A DNA stretch of 64,000 bases from Ruegeria sp. TM1040 (GTDB lineage: Bacteria; Pseudomonadota; Alphaproteobacteria; Rhodobacterales; Rhodobacteraceae), in the NCBI RefSeq assembly GCF_000014065.1, contig NC_008044.1, positions 1,759,501 through 1,823,500 of the forward strand, in the 5' to 3' direction. Under the pieces are notes generated by a model that made no database searches, was not told the DNA's origin, and saw nothing but the letters and a program-made list of their open reading frames with translations. Position numbers and translations under genes: made by a program. Positions 23,383-30,102 of this stretch are shown one piece after another; positions within the stretch are counted from its first letter, which is position 1; each line of letters begins with the position of its first letter.

Positions 23383-24087
23383 ATGCCGCTTGATATGTCC
23401 GCCATTCAGGAAGCCTACGCTTCCCACAGTTTCGTCTACTTCGACATTGAGACTATCCCATGTCAGGATGAAAGCTACCTGATCGACCTTGAACGCAAGG
23501 TGAAGCCTCCGGCAAACCTGAAAAAGCCGGAGAGCATAGAGAAGTGGCTTGCCGAAAACCGCAAGAGCGCTGCAATCGAAGCGCTCTCCAAGACCAGCTT
23601 TGACGGAGGTCGCGGGCACGTCTGCACTATTGCATGGGCAAGGAATGACGGCCCTGTTGCAGTGCGCCACGCAAAAACCACTGCAGACGAGCGGAGCATC
23701 TTAGCCGACTTCTTCGGTGATCTGGATCCCTACCACAGTGAAACGCTTGTGGGTCATAACATCGCCGGGTTCGACATTGGGTTTCTTCGCAAGCGGGCGA
23801 TCTATCTCGGCGTAAAGATGCCGGCGTCTTGCAGCTTCCCTCGCGACCCAAAACCCTGGGACCGGTCTATTGTGGACACAATGGCTGCATGGGCTGGCGG
23901 CACCAACCGCATCAGCATGGACGAACTCTGCCAGATCCTCGGAATTCAGGGCAAGGACGGTTTTGACGGCTCTCAGGTGGCTGCAGCATGGGCGGCAGGC
24001 GAACACGACAAAATTGCTGAATACTGCAAGGACGATGTGTGGCGCACTCGTGAGATCCACAAGCGCTTTCTCGCGGCGGGCTACTGA
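23383..24087 (+). CDS. DnaQ-like 3'-5' exonuclease
   Basis: A 234-residue DEDD nuclease. Exo I is YFDIETIP with Asp21 and Glu23; Exo II is LVGHNIAGFDIGFL; Exo III is YCKDDVWRTREI. The pattern fits the DEDDy class related to polymerase B-associated exonucleases. It would trim single strands during recombination or replication and is coupled to the upstream ATPase gene by 20 bases of spacing. Confidence 0.85.
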   Translation: MPLDMSAIQEAYASHSFVYFDIETIPCQDESYLIDLERKVKPPANLKKPESIEKWLAENRKSAAIEALSKTSFDGGRGHVCTIAWARNDGPVAVRHAKTTADERSILADFFGDLDPYHSETLVGHNIAGFDIGFLRKRAIYLGVKMPASCSFPRDPKPWDRSIVDTMAAWAGGTNRISMDELCQILGIQGKDGFDGSQVAAAWAAGEHDKIAEYCKDDVWRTREIHKRFLAAGY

Positions 24088-24260
24088 TGACCACCCGCGC
24101 CGCCGTTGCCGAATACTTCCGCCGTGAGAAGGCGGCTATGAACACGCCTCAAGGCGCAGATCATGACGCCCTGATTGCAGAGGTTGCGCTCGAGTTTCGC
24201 ATGAGCATTCGCATCCTCAATGACGCCGTGAAATCCGAAACAATCACGAGGCCGAACTGA
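24087..24260 (+). CDS. Small phage protein, 57 residues
   Basis: A short coupled ORF starting MTTRAAVAEYFRREKAAMNT, whose ATG shares a base with the exonuclease stop (TGATG) and whose stop shares one with the next start. It is helical and charged. The tight coupling on both sides supports a real gene; function is unknown. Confidence 0.55.
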   Translation: MTTRAAVAEYFRREKAAMNTPQGADHDALIAEVALEFRMSIRILNDAVKSETITRPN

Positions 24261-24604
24261 TGCATGACGCTATGAACAAGGCCCAAAAAGCCACTCAATA
24301 TCTGATCGATAGCGCGGCAGAGATAGCTGCTGCCAAGGCCGACCTCACTAAAGCGGAAAACATGCTTCGCGTGGTGAAGGCAATGGCAATGAAGCACAGC
24401 GACGAAAAGAGCGCTGCGGCCCAAGAGCGAGAGGCATATGCGAGCCAGCAGTATCTCTCAGCCGTGAACGAGCTGGCTCTCGTGGCTGGCGAATACGAGA
24501 AGCTGCGCGCACTACGAGAGGCCGCGAAACAGCAGATCGAGTTTTGGCGTAGCCTGAACGCCAACCAGCGCGCCGCTGAGCGCGGTTACGGGAGCGCAGC
24601 ATGA
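24260..24604 (+). CDS. Phage coiled-coil protein
   Basis: A 114-residue protein that is almost entirely helical with heptad-like spacing (AEIAAAKADLTKAENMLRVV, then LALVAGEYEKLRALREAA). No signal peptide or motif is seen. Its end overlaps the HNH gene by four bases. A role in assembly of a recombination or restriction complex is possible but unsupported. Confidence 0.6.
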   Translation: MHDAMNKAQKATQYLIDSAAEIAAAKADLTKAENMLRVVKAMAMKHSDEKSAAAQEREAYASQQYLSAVNELALVAGEYEKLRALREAAKQQIEFWRSLNANQRAAERGYGSAA

Positions 24605-24978
24605 CACGCCCTGTTGCCGAATGGATCGGCAAAACCGACGCCACCCCTGCCCCGGCTCGCGTAAAGGCACGGATCATCATGGCGCAGGATGGCATCTGCG
24701 CCTGCGGCTGTGGCGTGAAGCTCGGCGCGGCTGGCGAAGCTATCGAGTTCGATCATGAAACCGCCCTGATCCTTGGTGGCGAGAACAGGGAAAGCAATCT
24801 GCGCGCCTTACGCCGCCCATGCCACTCGCTGAAAACAAAGCAGGACGTGGCGCAAAAATCAGTCGAGGCCCGGAAGCGGAACAAGTCTCTCGGACTGCAC
24901 AAGCCCAAAGGCACCCTGCCCGGATCAAAGGCCAGCAAATGGAAACGCAAGGTAGATGGCACGGTCGTGCCTCGCTGA
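24601..24978 (+). CDS. HNH endonuclease
   Basis: A 125-residue protein with two zinc knuckle-like motifs (CACGCG and the later PCHSLKT) and the HNH core IEFDHETALILGGENRESNLRAL, in which His and Asn coordinate the metal. The C-terminal 40 residues are very basic and should bind DNA. It lies between recombination genes and the cytosine methyltransferase, so it may nick phage or host DNA; the target is unknown. Confidence 0.85.
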   Translation: MTRPVAEWIGKTDATPAPARVKARIIMAQDGICACGCGVKLGAAGEAIEFDHETALILGGENRESNLRALRRPCHSLKTKQDVAQKSVEARKRNKSLGLHKPKGTLPGSKASKWKRKVDGTVVPR

Positions 24979-24979
24979 G

Positions 24980-25105
24980 ATGCCCACCGAGTCCGAGAAA
25001 GAGAACGAAGCGGCCCGCCTATACAGCGAATGGCGCGCCTTACCGAAACCCCGTCCTGAGTTCCTTACCTGGGCACACACCAAGCGAGAGAAGACCGCAG
25101 CATGA
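24980..25105 (+). CDS. Small phage protein, 41 residues
   Basis: A short ORF starting MPTESEKENEAARLYSEWRA, separated by one base from the HNH stop and overlapping the methyltransferase start by four bases (ATGA). The coupling suggests a real peptide. No family is recognised. Confidence 0.5.
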   Translation: MPTESEKENEAARLYSEWRALPKPRPEFLTWAHTKREKTAA

Positions 25106-27195
25106 CCGCACAGCTTCCCCTTGAATTCCTTGACGCAGCGCGGGTTTACGAGCGCCCCTTGATTGTCGACAGCTTTGCGGGCGGCGGCGGGGCCAGCACT
25201 GGCATTGAGCTCGCTCTCGACCGTAGTCCGGATATCGCGATCAATCATGATCCGGCAGCGCTTGCGCTACATGAAGCGAACCACCCCGAGGCGTTACACC
25301 TTTCGGAGAACGTATATCGCATTGACCCGCTTGAGCATTTGAGTGGAAAGCACATCGGCCTGATGTGGTTCAGCCCCGATTGCAAGCACTTCTCCAAGGC
25401 CAAGGGCGGTAAGCCGGTAGCTCGCAACATCCGCGATCTCGCTTGGATTATTCCGGGCTGGATCGAAAGGATTCAGAAGAGCGGCGGCAAGGTCGACGTA
25501 GTTCTTATGGAGAATGTCGAGGAGTTCGCTGGCTGGGGGCCACTGATCGAGACCGACAAAGGCCTGATGCCGTGCCCAGAGCGCAAGGGGGAAACGTTCG
25601 AAGCGTGGTGCAAAAAGATCCGCAGCCTTGGTGGCAAGCTAGAGCGAAGAGAACTCCGAGGCTGTGACTACGGAGCGCCAACAATTCGCAAGCGCCTATT
25701 TGTGGCGATCCGCTTTGATGGGGAGCCTGTCAGTTGGCCCACGCCCACACACGGCGATCCCAACAGCGCCGAGGTGAAGTCGGGCAAGCTCAAACCGTGG
25801 CGAACCGCAGCAGAATGTATCGACTGGAGTCACCCTTGCCCCTCGATTTTCGACAGCAAGGCCGAGATCATGGAAAAATACGGACTGCGCTCGGTGCGCC
25901 CTCTGGCCCACAACACGCTTGCGCGCGTGGCTCGTGGCCTGCATCGCTATGTTCTGCAGGCTGAGCGTCCGTTTCTGGTGAACCTGACCCACGGCGGGCG
26001 CGTCGAGGACGTCGCAGAACCCTTCAAGACAATCACGGGGGCCAACCGGGGCGAAAAGGCGATTGTTGCGCCCTCCCTTGTCAGCGTCGCGCATGGCGAT
26101 AGCGGCGGTCGTCGAAAATACCCACTGACCGATCCATATGGCGTTGTAACGGCCGGAGGCGTTTCAAACGCACTCATTGCCCCCAGCATTGCACGTTTCA
26201 CCACTGGCGGAACCGGACACCAAATCAAATCTCCCCTCGCAACGGTCCCGGCAAACAGCTTCATCAAGCGCCCAGGTGGTGCCGCCCCGCTTGGAGTGCT
26301 GGCACCGTACCTTGCCACCATGCGCAACAGCCTGAAGCCTTGGCAGGAGGTAACGAAGCCCACCCACACCGTCACGGCGGGCGGCGCAGGCCTTACGCTT
26401 TGCGCGCCCCACCTGATGAGCCTGAAAGGCACTGCGCGCCGGGATCGTGCTGCAGACGCACCTCATCCGACCGTTCTGGCCGGAGGCGGCCACTCCGCTC
26501 TCATGGCCCCCGTCTTGACCTACGCACAACAGGGCGGAGCCAATCGCTCTATGCTGGACCCGCATCATACGATCTGCGCGAGCAAAAAGGACCAGAACAG
26601 CCTGTTCTCGGCCTTTCTCGCCCAGCAAAACGGCGGACCGCGCATGGCGGGGCACAGTGGCCATGATCCCCGCGAGCCGATTTCCACCGTCACCGGCAGC
26701 GGGAGCCAGCAGACGCCGGTGGCCGCGTTCTTCGCCAAATATTACGGCACCGGTGATGGAGCGCGCGCGGACGCTCCGCTGCACACTATCACAGTCAAGG
26801 ATCGCATGGCGCATTGCCAAGCGGATGTGATCCCAGCTCCACCGTTCACTGACGCCCATACGGAGCGCGCCCGCCAAGTCGCAAGCCTGATGCGCGACCA
26901 TGGCCTTTGGGATGAACGCGAGTTCGTCACACTCGAGATCGAGGGGCAAGCTTTCATCATCGTAGATGTCGGTATGCGCATGCTCACCCCGCGAGAGCTC
27001 TTCAACGCCCAAGGCTTCCCTGCAGACTACGTGATCGAGGGAATTTGGAAGCAGGAAAGCGATGACTGGACCTTTTCCACGTTCCCCAAGGACGTGCAGG
27101 TCCGGTGCGTGGGCAATAGCGTCTGCCCACCAGTGGCCGAGGCGCTGGTGCGCGCCAACTGTTCGCACCTTATCGAGATGGAGGACTCGCAGTGA
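25102..27195 (+). CDS. DNA cytosine-C5 methyltransferase with repeat-built recognition region
   Basis: A 697-residue enzyme. Motif I is DSFAGGGGASTG (about 23-34); the catalytic Cys is Cys94 in SPDCKHFS, where Asp replaces the usual second Pro; motif VI is MENVEEF (136-142); motif VIII is GAPTIRKRLF (191-200). The end carries the motif X segment CVGNSVCPPVAEAL. Between about 305 and 572 lie eight degenerate repeats of roughly 33-40 residues built on a P-x-x-T-(V/I)-T-A-G-G and AP-L pattern, where the target recognition region should be. The product probably protects phage DNA from host restriction; no matching restriction enzyme is seen. Confidence 0.9.
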   Translation: MTAQLPLEFLDAARVYERPLIVDSFAGGGGASTGIELALDRSPDIAINHDPAALALHEANHPEALHLSENVYRIDPLEHLSGKHIGLMWFSPDCKHFSKAKGGKPVARNIRDLAWIIPGWIERIQKSGGKVDVVLMENVEEFAGWGPLIETDKGLMPCPERKGETFEAWCKKIRSLGGKLERRELRGCDYGAPTIRKRLFVAIRFDGEPVSWPTPTHGDPNSAEVKSGKLKPWRTAAECIDWSHPCPSIFDSKAEIMEKYGLRSVRPLAHNTLARVARGLHRYVLQAERPFLVNLTHGGRVEDVAEPFKTITGANRGEKAIVAPSLVSVAHGDSGGRRKYPLTDPYGVVTAGGVSNALIAPSIARFTTGGTGHQIKSPLATVPANSFIKRPGGAAPLGVLAPYLATMRNSLKPWQEVTKPTHTVTAGGAGLTLCAPHLMSLKGTARRDRAADAPHPTVLAGGGHSALMAPVLTYAQQGGANRSMLDPHHTICASKKDQNSLFSAFLAQQNGGPRMAGHSGHDPREPISTVTGSGSQQTPVAAFFAKYYGTGDGARADAPLHTITVKDRMAHCQADVIPAPPFTDAHTERARQVASLMRDHGLWDEREFVTLEIEGQAFIIVDVGMRMLTPRELFNAQGFPADYVIEGIWKQESDDWTFSTFPKDVQVRCVGNSVCPPVAEALVRANCSHLIEMEDSQ
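26014..26817. repeat. Degenerate protein repeats in the cytosine methyltransferase
   Basis: Eight successive units contain forms such as DPYGVVTAGG, KPTHTVTAGG, APHPTVLAGG and DPHHTICASK, each followed 8-14 residues later by AP-x-L or a similar hydrophobic step. The DNA is diverged, so the repeats are visible only in protein. Confidence 0.7.
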
Positions 27196-27347
27196 GCCCG
27201 CAAACGCTCTTACGCCAGCGCATTGAGGCTCACCGTCGCGCGATACGATCCGGGGATCTCATCGAGATCAATCGCACGTGGGACGATCTGGAGCACGTCG
27301 TAGAATACGCCAAGCCCGCAGAGGGCCAGAAGAAGGAGGCCGCTTGA
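27192..27347 (+). CDS. Small phage protein, 51 residues (GTG start)
   Basis: A short ORF whose GTG overlaps the methyltransferase stop (GTGA) and whose TGA overlaps the next ATG. It starts MSPQTLLRQRIEAHRRAIRS and is helical and basic. The coupling supports translation; function is unknown. Confidence 0.5.
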   Translation: MSPQTLLRQRIEAHRRAIRSGDLIEINRTWDDLEHVVEYAKPAEGQKKEAA

Positions 27348-27556
27348 TGGTGAGTGTTACCCCTGCCGCCCTGAGGGAGGCCAACGCTGCCGCATACCTC
27401 GATATGCCCGTTGCCAAATTCCGGGATCTTGTGAGCCGCGGGGCTTTGCCGAAACCCGTCATTATCGCTGATGATGTGGAGAGGTGGAAATCCGAAGACC
27501 TGCTTGCCATACTAAACGGCAACGCGGCCCGGCCCAGCGAGGACTTTGAACTGTGA
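27347..27556 (+). CDS. Excisionase-like helix-turn-helix protein
   Basis: A 69-residue protein with the winged helix-turn-helix pattern of AlpA/Xis: LREANAAAYLDMPVAKFRDLVSRGALPKPVIIADDVERWKSEDL. The ADDVERW segment is the usual wing. It directly precedes the integrase and overlaps it by four bases, as excisionases do, so it probably steers integrase towards excision. A longer frame starting at 27,278 was rejected because the coupled ATG at 27,347 fits better. Confidence 0.75.
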   Translation: MVSVTPAALREANAAAYLDMPVAKFRDLVSRGALPKPVIIADDVERWKSEDLLAILNGNAARPSEDFEL

Positions 27557-28599
27557 GACGCCCGAATAAGCCACGTATCGTCAAGCCGGGGCTTGTTTGG
27601 AAATGGGACACCCGCAACTCGATCTGGGTGCCCTATCACCGTGTGAACTGGACAGAGGGCGGCAAGAGAAAGCAGCGAACGACAAAGCTGGACTGGCGGG
27701 GCGACTCTGAGCGCCTCGACATGCTTTATTGGCAGTGCCGAGCTGGCAAACACAAAAAACAGACAGCTCCGGCGAAGTACACGTGGCGGCAACTTATCAC
27801 CGCGTGGCGCGAAGATCCGCGTGTTCAGTCTCGATTGGCGGATGGAACAAAGCGCAGCTATTCCAGAACGATGGAAGCCATACTTGATAAGAACAGTGAC
27901 AAGGACGTGAGGCGAACCACACGCCAAGCAATTCGAACCGCGCACTCCAAGATGTCCGAAACTCCGAGGAAAGCGGACAAGTATCTGCAGACCGTGAGCC
28001 TTCTTTGGAACTATGGCGCCGAGAAACTAGACTGGCCCCTCGGTCCAAATCCAGCGAAAGGCATTGAACACTTCGGTAAGCAGAGCGAGTATGAGCCCTG
28101 GCCGGAATGGATGGTCGACAAGCTCAAGGATGCGCCGGAACATGTGCGCACTGCCGCTGAATTGATCCTAGGGACAGGTCAGAGACCCAATGCGGCCATT
28201 CACATGAAGTTCGCACACTTTGACGGCGAATGGATGAGCGTCCTTGATGAGAAGAGCGACGAACGGATTGATGTTTATTGTCCTCCAGCCCTGCGCGAGT
28301 TCATCTCGCGAGCGCCACGCAACGGAGCTTACGTTTTAGCGAAGAACCTTACAGAGCCCCGAGGCTACTGGTCGATCTCTTCATCATTTCGCACATGGCG
28401 CGATGCACTCGGCCCGGAGGCGAAGAAGTACGTTCTGCATGGCCTGCGCAAACTCTCTATCATCCGCCTCGCCGAGGCTGGTTGCAGTGATGCCGAAATT
28501 CAAGCCGTTACGAACCAAAGCGCAGAGATGGTGGCTTACTATCGCTCTCGGGCCAGCCGCAAAGCGCTCTCACGCGCCGCTCAAGAGCGCCGAAAGTGA
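27553..28599 (+). CDS. int: Tyrosine recombinase (prophage integrase)
   Basis: A 348-residue tyrosine integrase. The N-terminal part (1-80) is the DNA-arm binding region; residues 95-175 form the core-binding helices. The catalytic part has Arg211 in LGTGQRPNAA, the HGLRK box with His296 and Arg299, and a nucleophile Tyr at 329 or 330 in EMVAYYRSR. The usual later His is replaced here by Asn-Gln-Ser, a tolerated variation. It starts at GTG overlapping the excisionase stop. The integrase end faces a tRNA-Leu gene 120 bases away, its likely target. Confidence 0.9.
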   Translation: MRRPNKPRIVKPGLVWKWDTRNSIWVPYHRVNWTEGGKRKQRTTKLDWRGDSERLDMLYWQCRAGKHKKQTAPAKYTWRQLITAWREDPRVQSRLADGTKRSYSRTMEAILDKNSDKDVRRTTRQAIRTAHSKMSETPRKADKYLQTVSLLWNYGAEKLDWPLGPNPAKGIEHFGKQSEYEPWPEWMVDKLKDAPEHVRTAAELILGTGQRPNAAIHMKFAHFDGEWMSVLDEKSDERIDVYCPPALREFISRAPRNGAYVLAKNLTEPRGYWSISSSFRTWRDALGPEAKKYVLHGLRKLSIIRLAEAGCSDAEIQAVTNQSAEMVAYYRSRASRKALSRAAQERRK

Positions 28600-28721
28600 A
28601 ATTCCACTAAACGAACAAAACGAAAACGAAACGAGACTGTGTGAGTCGGGTGTGTGAGTCACCGAAAAGATCACACTTCTAAGAGCTCAACGCATCTTCG
28701 GTTTATCGTTTAAAATCAGCT
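28600..28721. other. Integrase-proximal attachment region
   Basis: This gap between the integrase and the tRNA holds a 10-bp direct repeat (TGTGTGAGTC at 28,638-28,647 and 28,651-28,660) spaced 13 bp apart and several AACGAAA-type steps at 28,613-28,635. Such repeats are typical of integrase or Xis arm sites. No gene is seen. Confidence 0.5.
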
Positions 28722-28770
28722 TGGTACGGGCGGCGGGACTCGAACCCGCACGGCTAAAGCCTGGGGATTT
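28722..28770. other. Probable prophage attachment site (tRNA 3' half)
   Basis: The tRNA 3' end faces the integrase. Phages that use tRNA genes recombine within the 3' half and rebuild it, leaving a complete tRNA on the integrase side, which fits this layout. The other junction lies outside the window, so the repeat length cannot be checked. Confidence 0.5.
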
Positions 28771-28805
28771 TAAGTCCCCTGTGTCTACCATTCCACCACG
28801 CCCGC
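28722..28805 (-). tRNA. tRNA-Leu (anticodon UAA)
   Basis: An 84-base gene including the encoded CCA. The acceptor stem GCGGGCG pairs with CGCCCGT; the anticodon loop CTTAAAA in a GGGGA/TCCCC stem gives UAA; the long variable arm (GGC/GCC stem) marks a class II leucine tRNA; the T arm is GCGGGTTCGAGTCCCGC. It seems intact and serves as the phage integration target. Confidence 0.95.
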
Positions 28806-28892
28806 GCGGCTGGACCAATTGCCACAAGCTCTACCTGCGCGTGCGGGTGGGTTCAATCGGAAAGTCAGTGATTTTCGGCGCTTGCTCTCCGG

Positions 28893-29504
28893 TCACAGGT
28901 CGATGGACTCGTCCGCAAGCGGGGCGCCCGGTGCAAGGAGATGGCGTTCCGACAGCCAAGGATTCAGATCGAGGGCCGCGCGCAAGGCCTCGCGGGCCTC
29001 TGCGATACGCGACAATCCCAGCAGCGAGAGCGCGCGGCCGCTCATGGCGCCGACATGACGTGGCGAGAGCGCAAGCGCGCGGTCAAGATCGCGCAGCGCC
29101 GCAGCAAAGTCTCGGCGCAGATAATGAACAAAGGCACGCTGGTTATACCCCTCGGCGTAATTCGGGCAGTAGTCGACCAGACGATCAAAATCCGCCAGCG
29201 CCCCGACAAAATCATAGACTTCGCGCCGCGACATGCCACTATCGAGGATCTCTTGCGCGCGCTCATCGGGGGCATCCGCCCAATACTCCCAGAGCTGAGT
29301 ATTGATGCGTTGGGCTTCCTGCTCGTTTGCAGCGGATTGCACATCTTCCAATAATTCGGAAATCGGACCGGAGTGATCCGGGGCAGCCGGACATTCCGAT
29401 GCCACGGCGACAGAGCCAACACAAAAAAACACAAGAGCGGGGACACAACAACGGATAACCATATCGAAGAAATGGCGCGGAATGAGCCCCAGGCAAGCCC
29501 TCAT
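28893..29504 (-). CDS. Secreted TPR-repeat protein
   Basis: A 203-residue protein with an N-terminal hydrophobic segment (residues 15-36, CVPALVFFCVGSVAVASEC), a probable signal peptide. TPR-like helix pairs cover about 95-190: EVYDFVGALADFDRLVDYCPNYAEGYNQRAF, FAAALRDLDRALALSPRHV and IAEAREALRAALDLNP. Such proteins act as scaffolds in the periplasm. An alternative start at 29,462 would put the signal peptide at residue 1. The gene follows the Lrp-type regulator by nine bases, probably one transcript. Confidence 0.8.
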   Translation of the reverse strand: MRACLGLIPRHFFDMVIRCCVPALVFFCVGSVAVASECPAAPDHSGPISELLEDVQSAANEQEAQRINTQLWEYWADAPDERAQEILDSGMSRREVYDFVGALADFDRLVDYCPNYAEGYNQRAFVHYLRRDFAAALRDLDRALALSPRHVGAMSGRALSLLGLSRIAEAREALRAALDLNPWLSERHLLAPGAPLADESIDL

Positions 29505-29513
29505 GGGAACGCG

Positions 29514-29990
29514 CTAGATCGGCCCCAGCCCTGCATCATCCTTGACCGACTGCATCGACATATAAGTCGAGGTGGAGGAAACATGCGGTAGCGAAGAGAT
29601 TTTCTCCCCCAGAATCGCACGAAAATCCGACATCGAGCGGCAGCGCACCTTGAGCAGGTAGTCGAAATGCGAGGCCAACATGTGCACCTCCTCGATCTCG
29701 GCCACCTGCACCACTGCGGCATTGAACGACGCCAGCGCCGCCTCGCGGGTGTCGGTGAGCTTCACCTCGACAAAGGCCACATGATCCAGCCCAAGTCGGA
29801 TCGGATCGATCATCGCCCGGTAGCCCTGAATGATGCCCTCGGACTCCAGGCGCTTGAGCCGCGCCTGTGTTGGCGATTTTGAGAGACCAATGGCACGGGC
29901 GAGGTCGGAAATGGAGGTGCGGCCATTGTGGCTCAACTCGCGCAGAATCGCCTGATCGAACCGGTCCAGCCCCGGGAAACGCGATTGCAT
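29514..29990 (-). CDS. putR: PutR-like Lrp/AsnC family regulator
   Basis: A 158-residue regulator with an N-terminal winged helix-turn-helix (DQAILRELSHNGRTSISDLARAIGLSKSPTQARLKRLE) and a C-terminal RAM/AsnC ligand domain (HVAFVEVKLTDTREAALASF, then VHMLASHFDYLLKVRCRSMSDFRAIL). It is divergent from putA, the arrangement known for PutR, the proline-responsive activator of putA in Rhodobacter and Agrobacterium. The gap of 112 bases between them should hold the binding sites. Confidence 0.85.
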   Translation of the reverse strand: MQSRFPGLDRFDQAILRELSHNGRTSISDLARAIGLSKSPTQARLKRLESEGIIQGYRAMIDPIRLGLDHVAFVEVKLTDTREAALASFNAAVVQVAEIEEVHMLASHFDYLLKVRCRSMSDFRAILGEKISSLPHVSSTSTYMSMQSVKDDAGLGPI

Positions 29991-30102
29991 CAAAAACCCT
30001 CCGCAAATAAGCGCATTTGACCTGTACTATTGCGACAATCGGGACAAATGACCAGTGATGACGCGATAAAAGGGGAAAAATCTCTTAACAAGGGGAACAC
30101 TC

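Noticed and set aside
1-28720. Gene transfer agent instead of prophage
   Set aside because: Head genes resemble GTA genes, but integrase, excisionase, S24 repressor, operators, replication genes and methyltransferases show an ordinary temperate phage.
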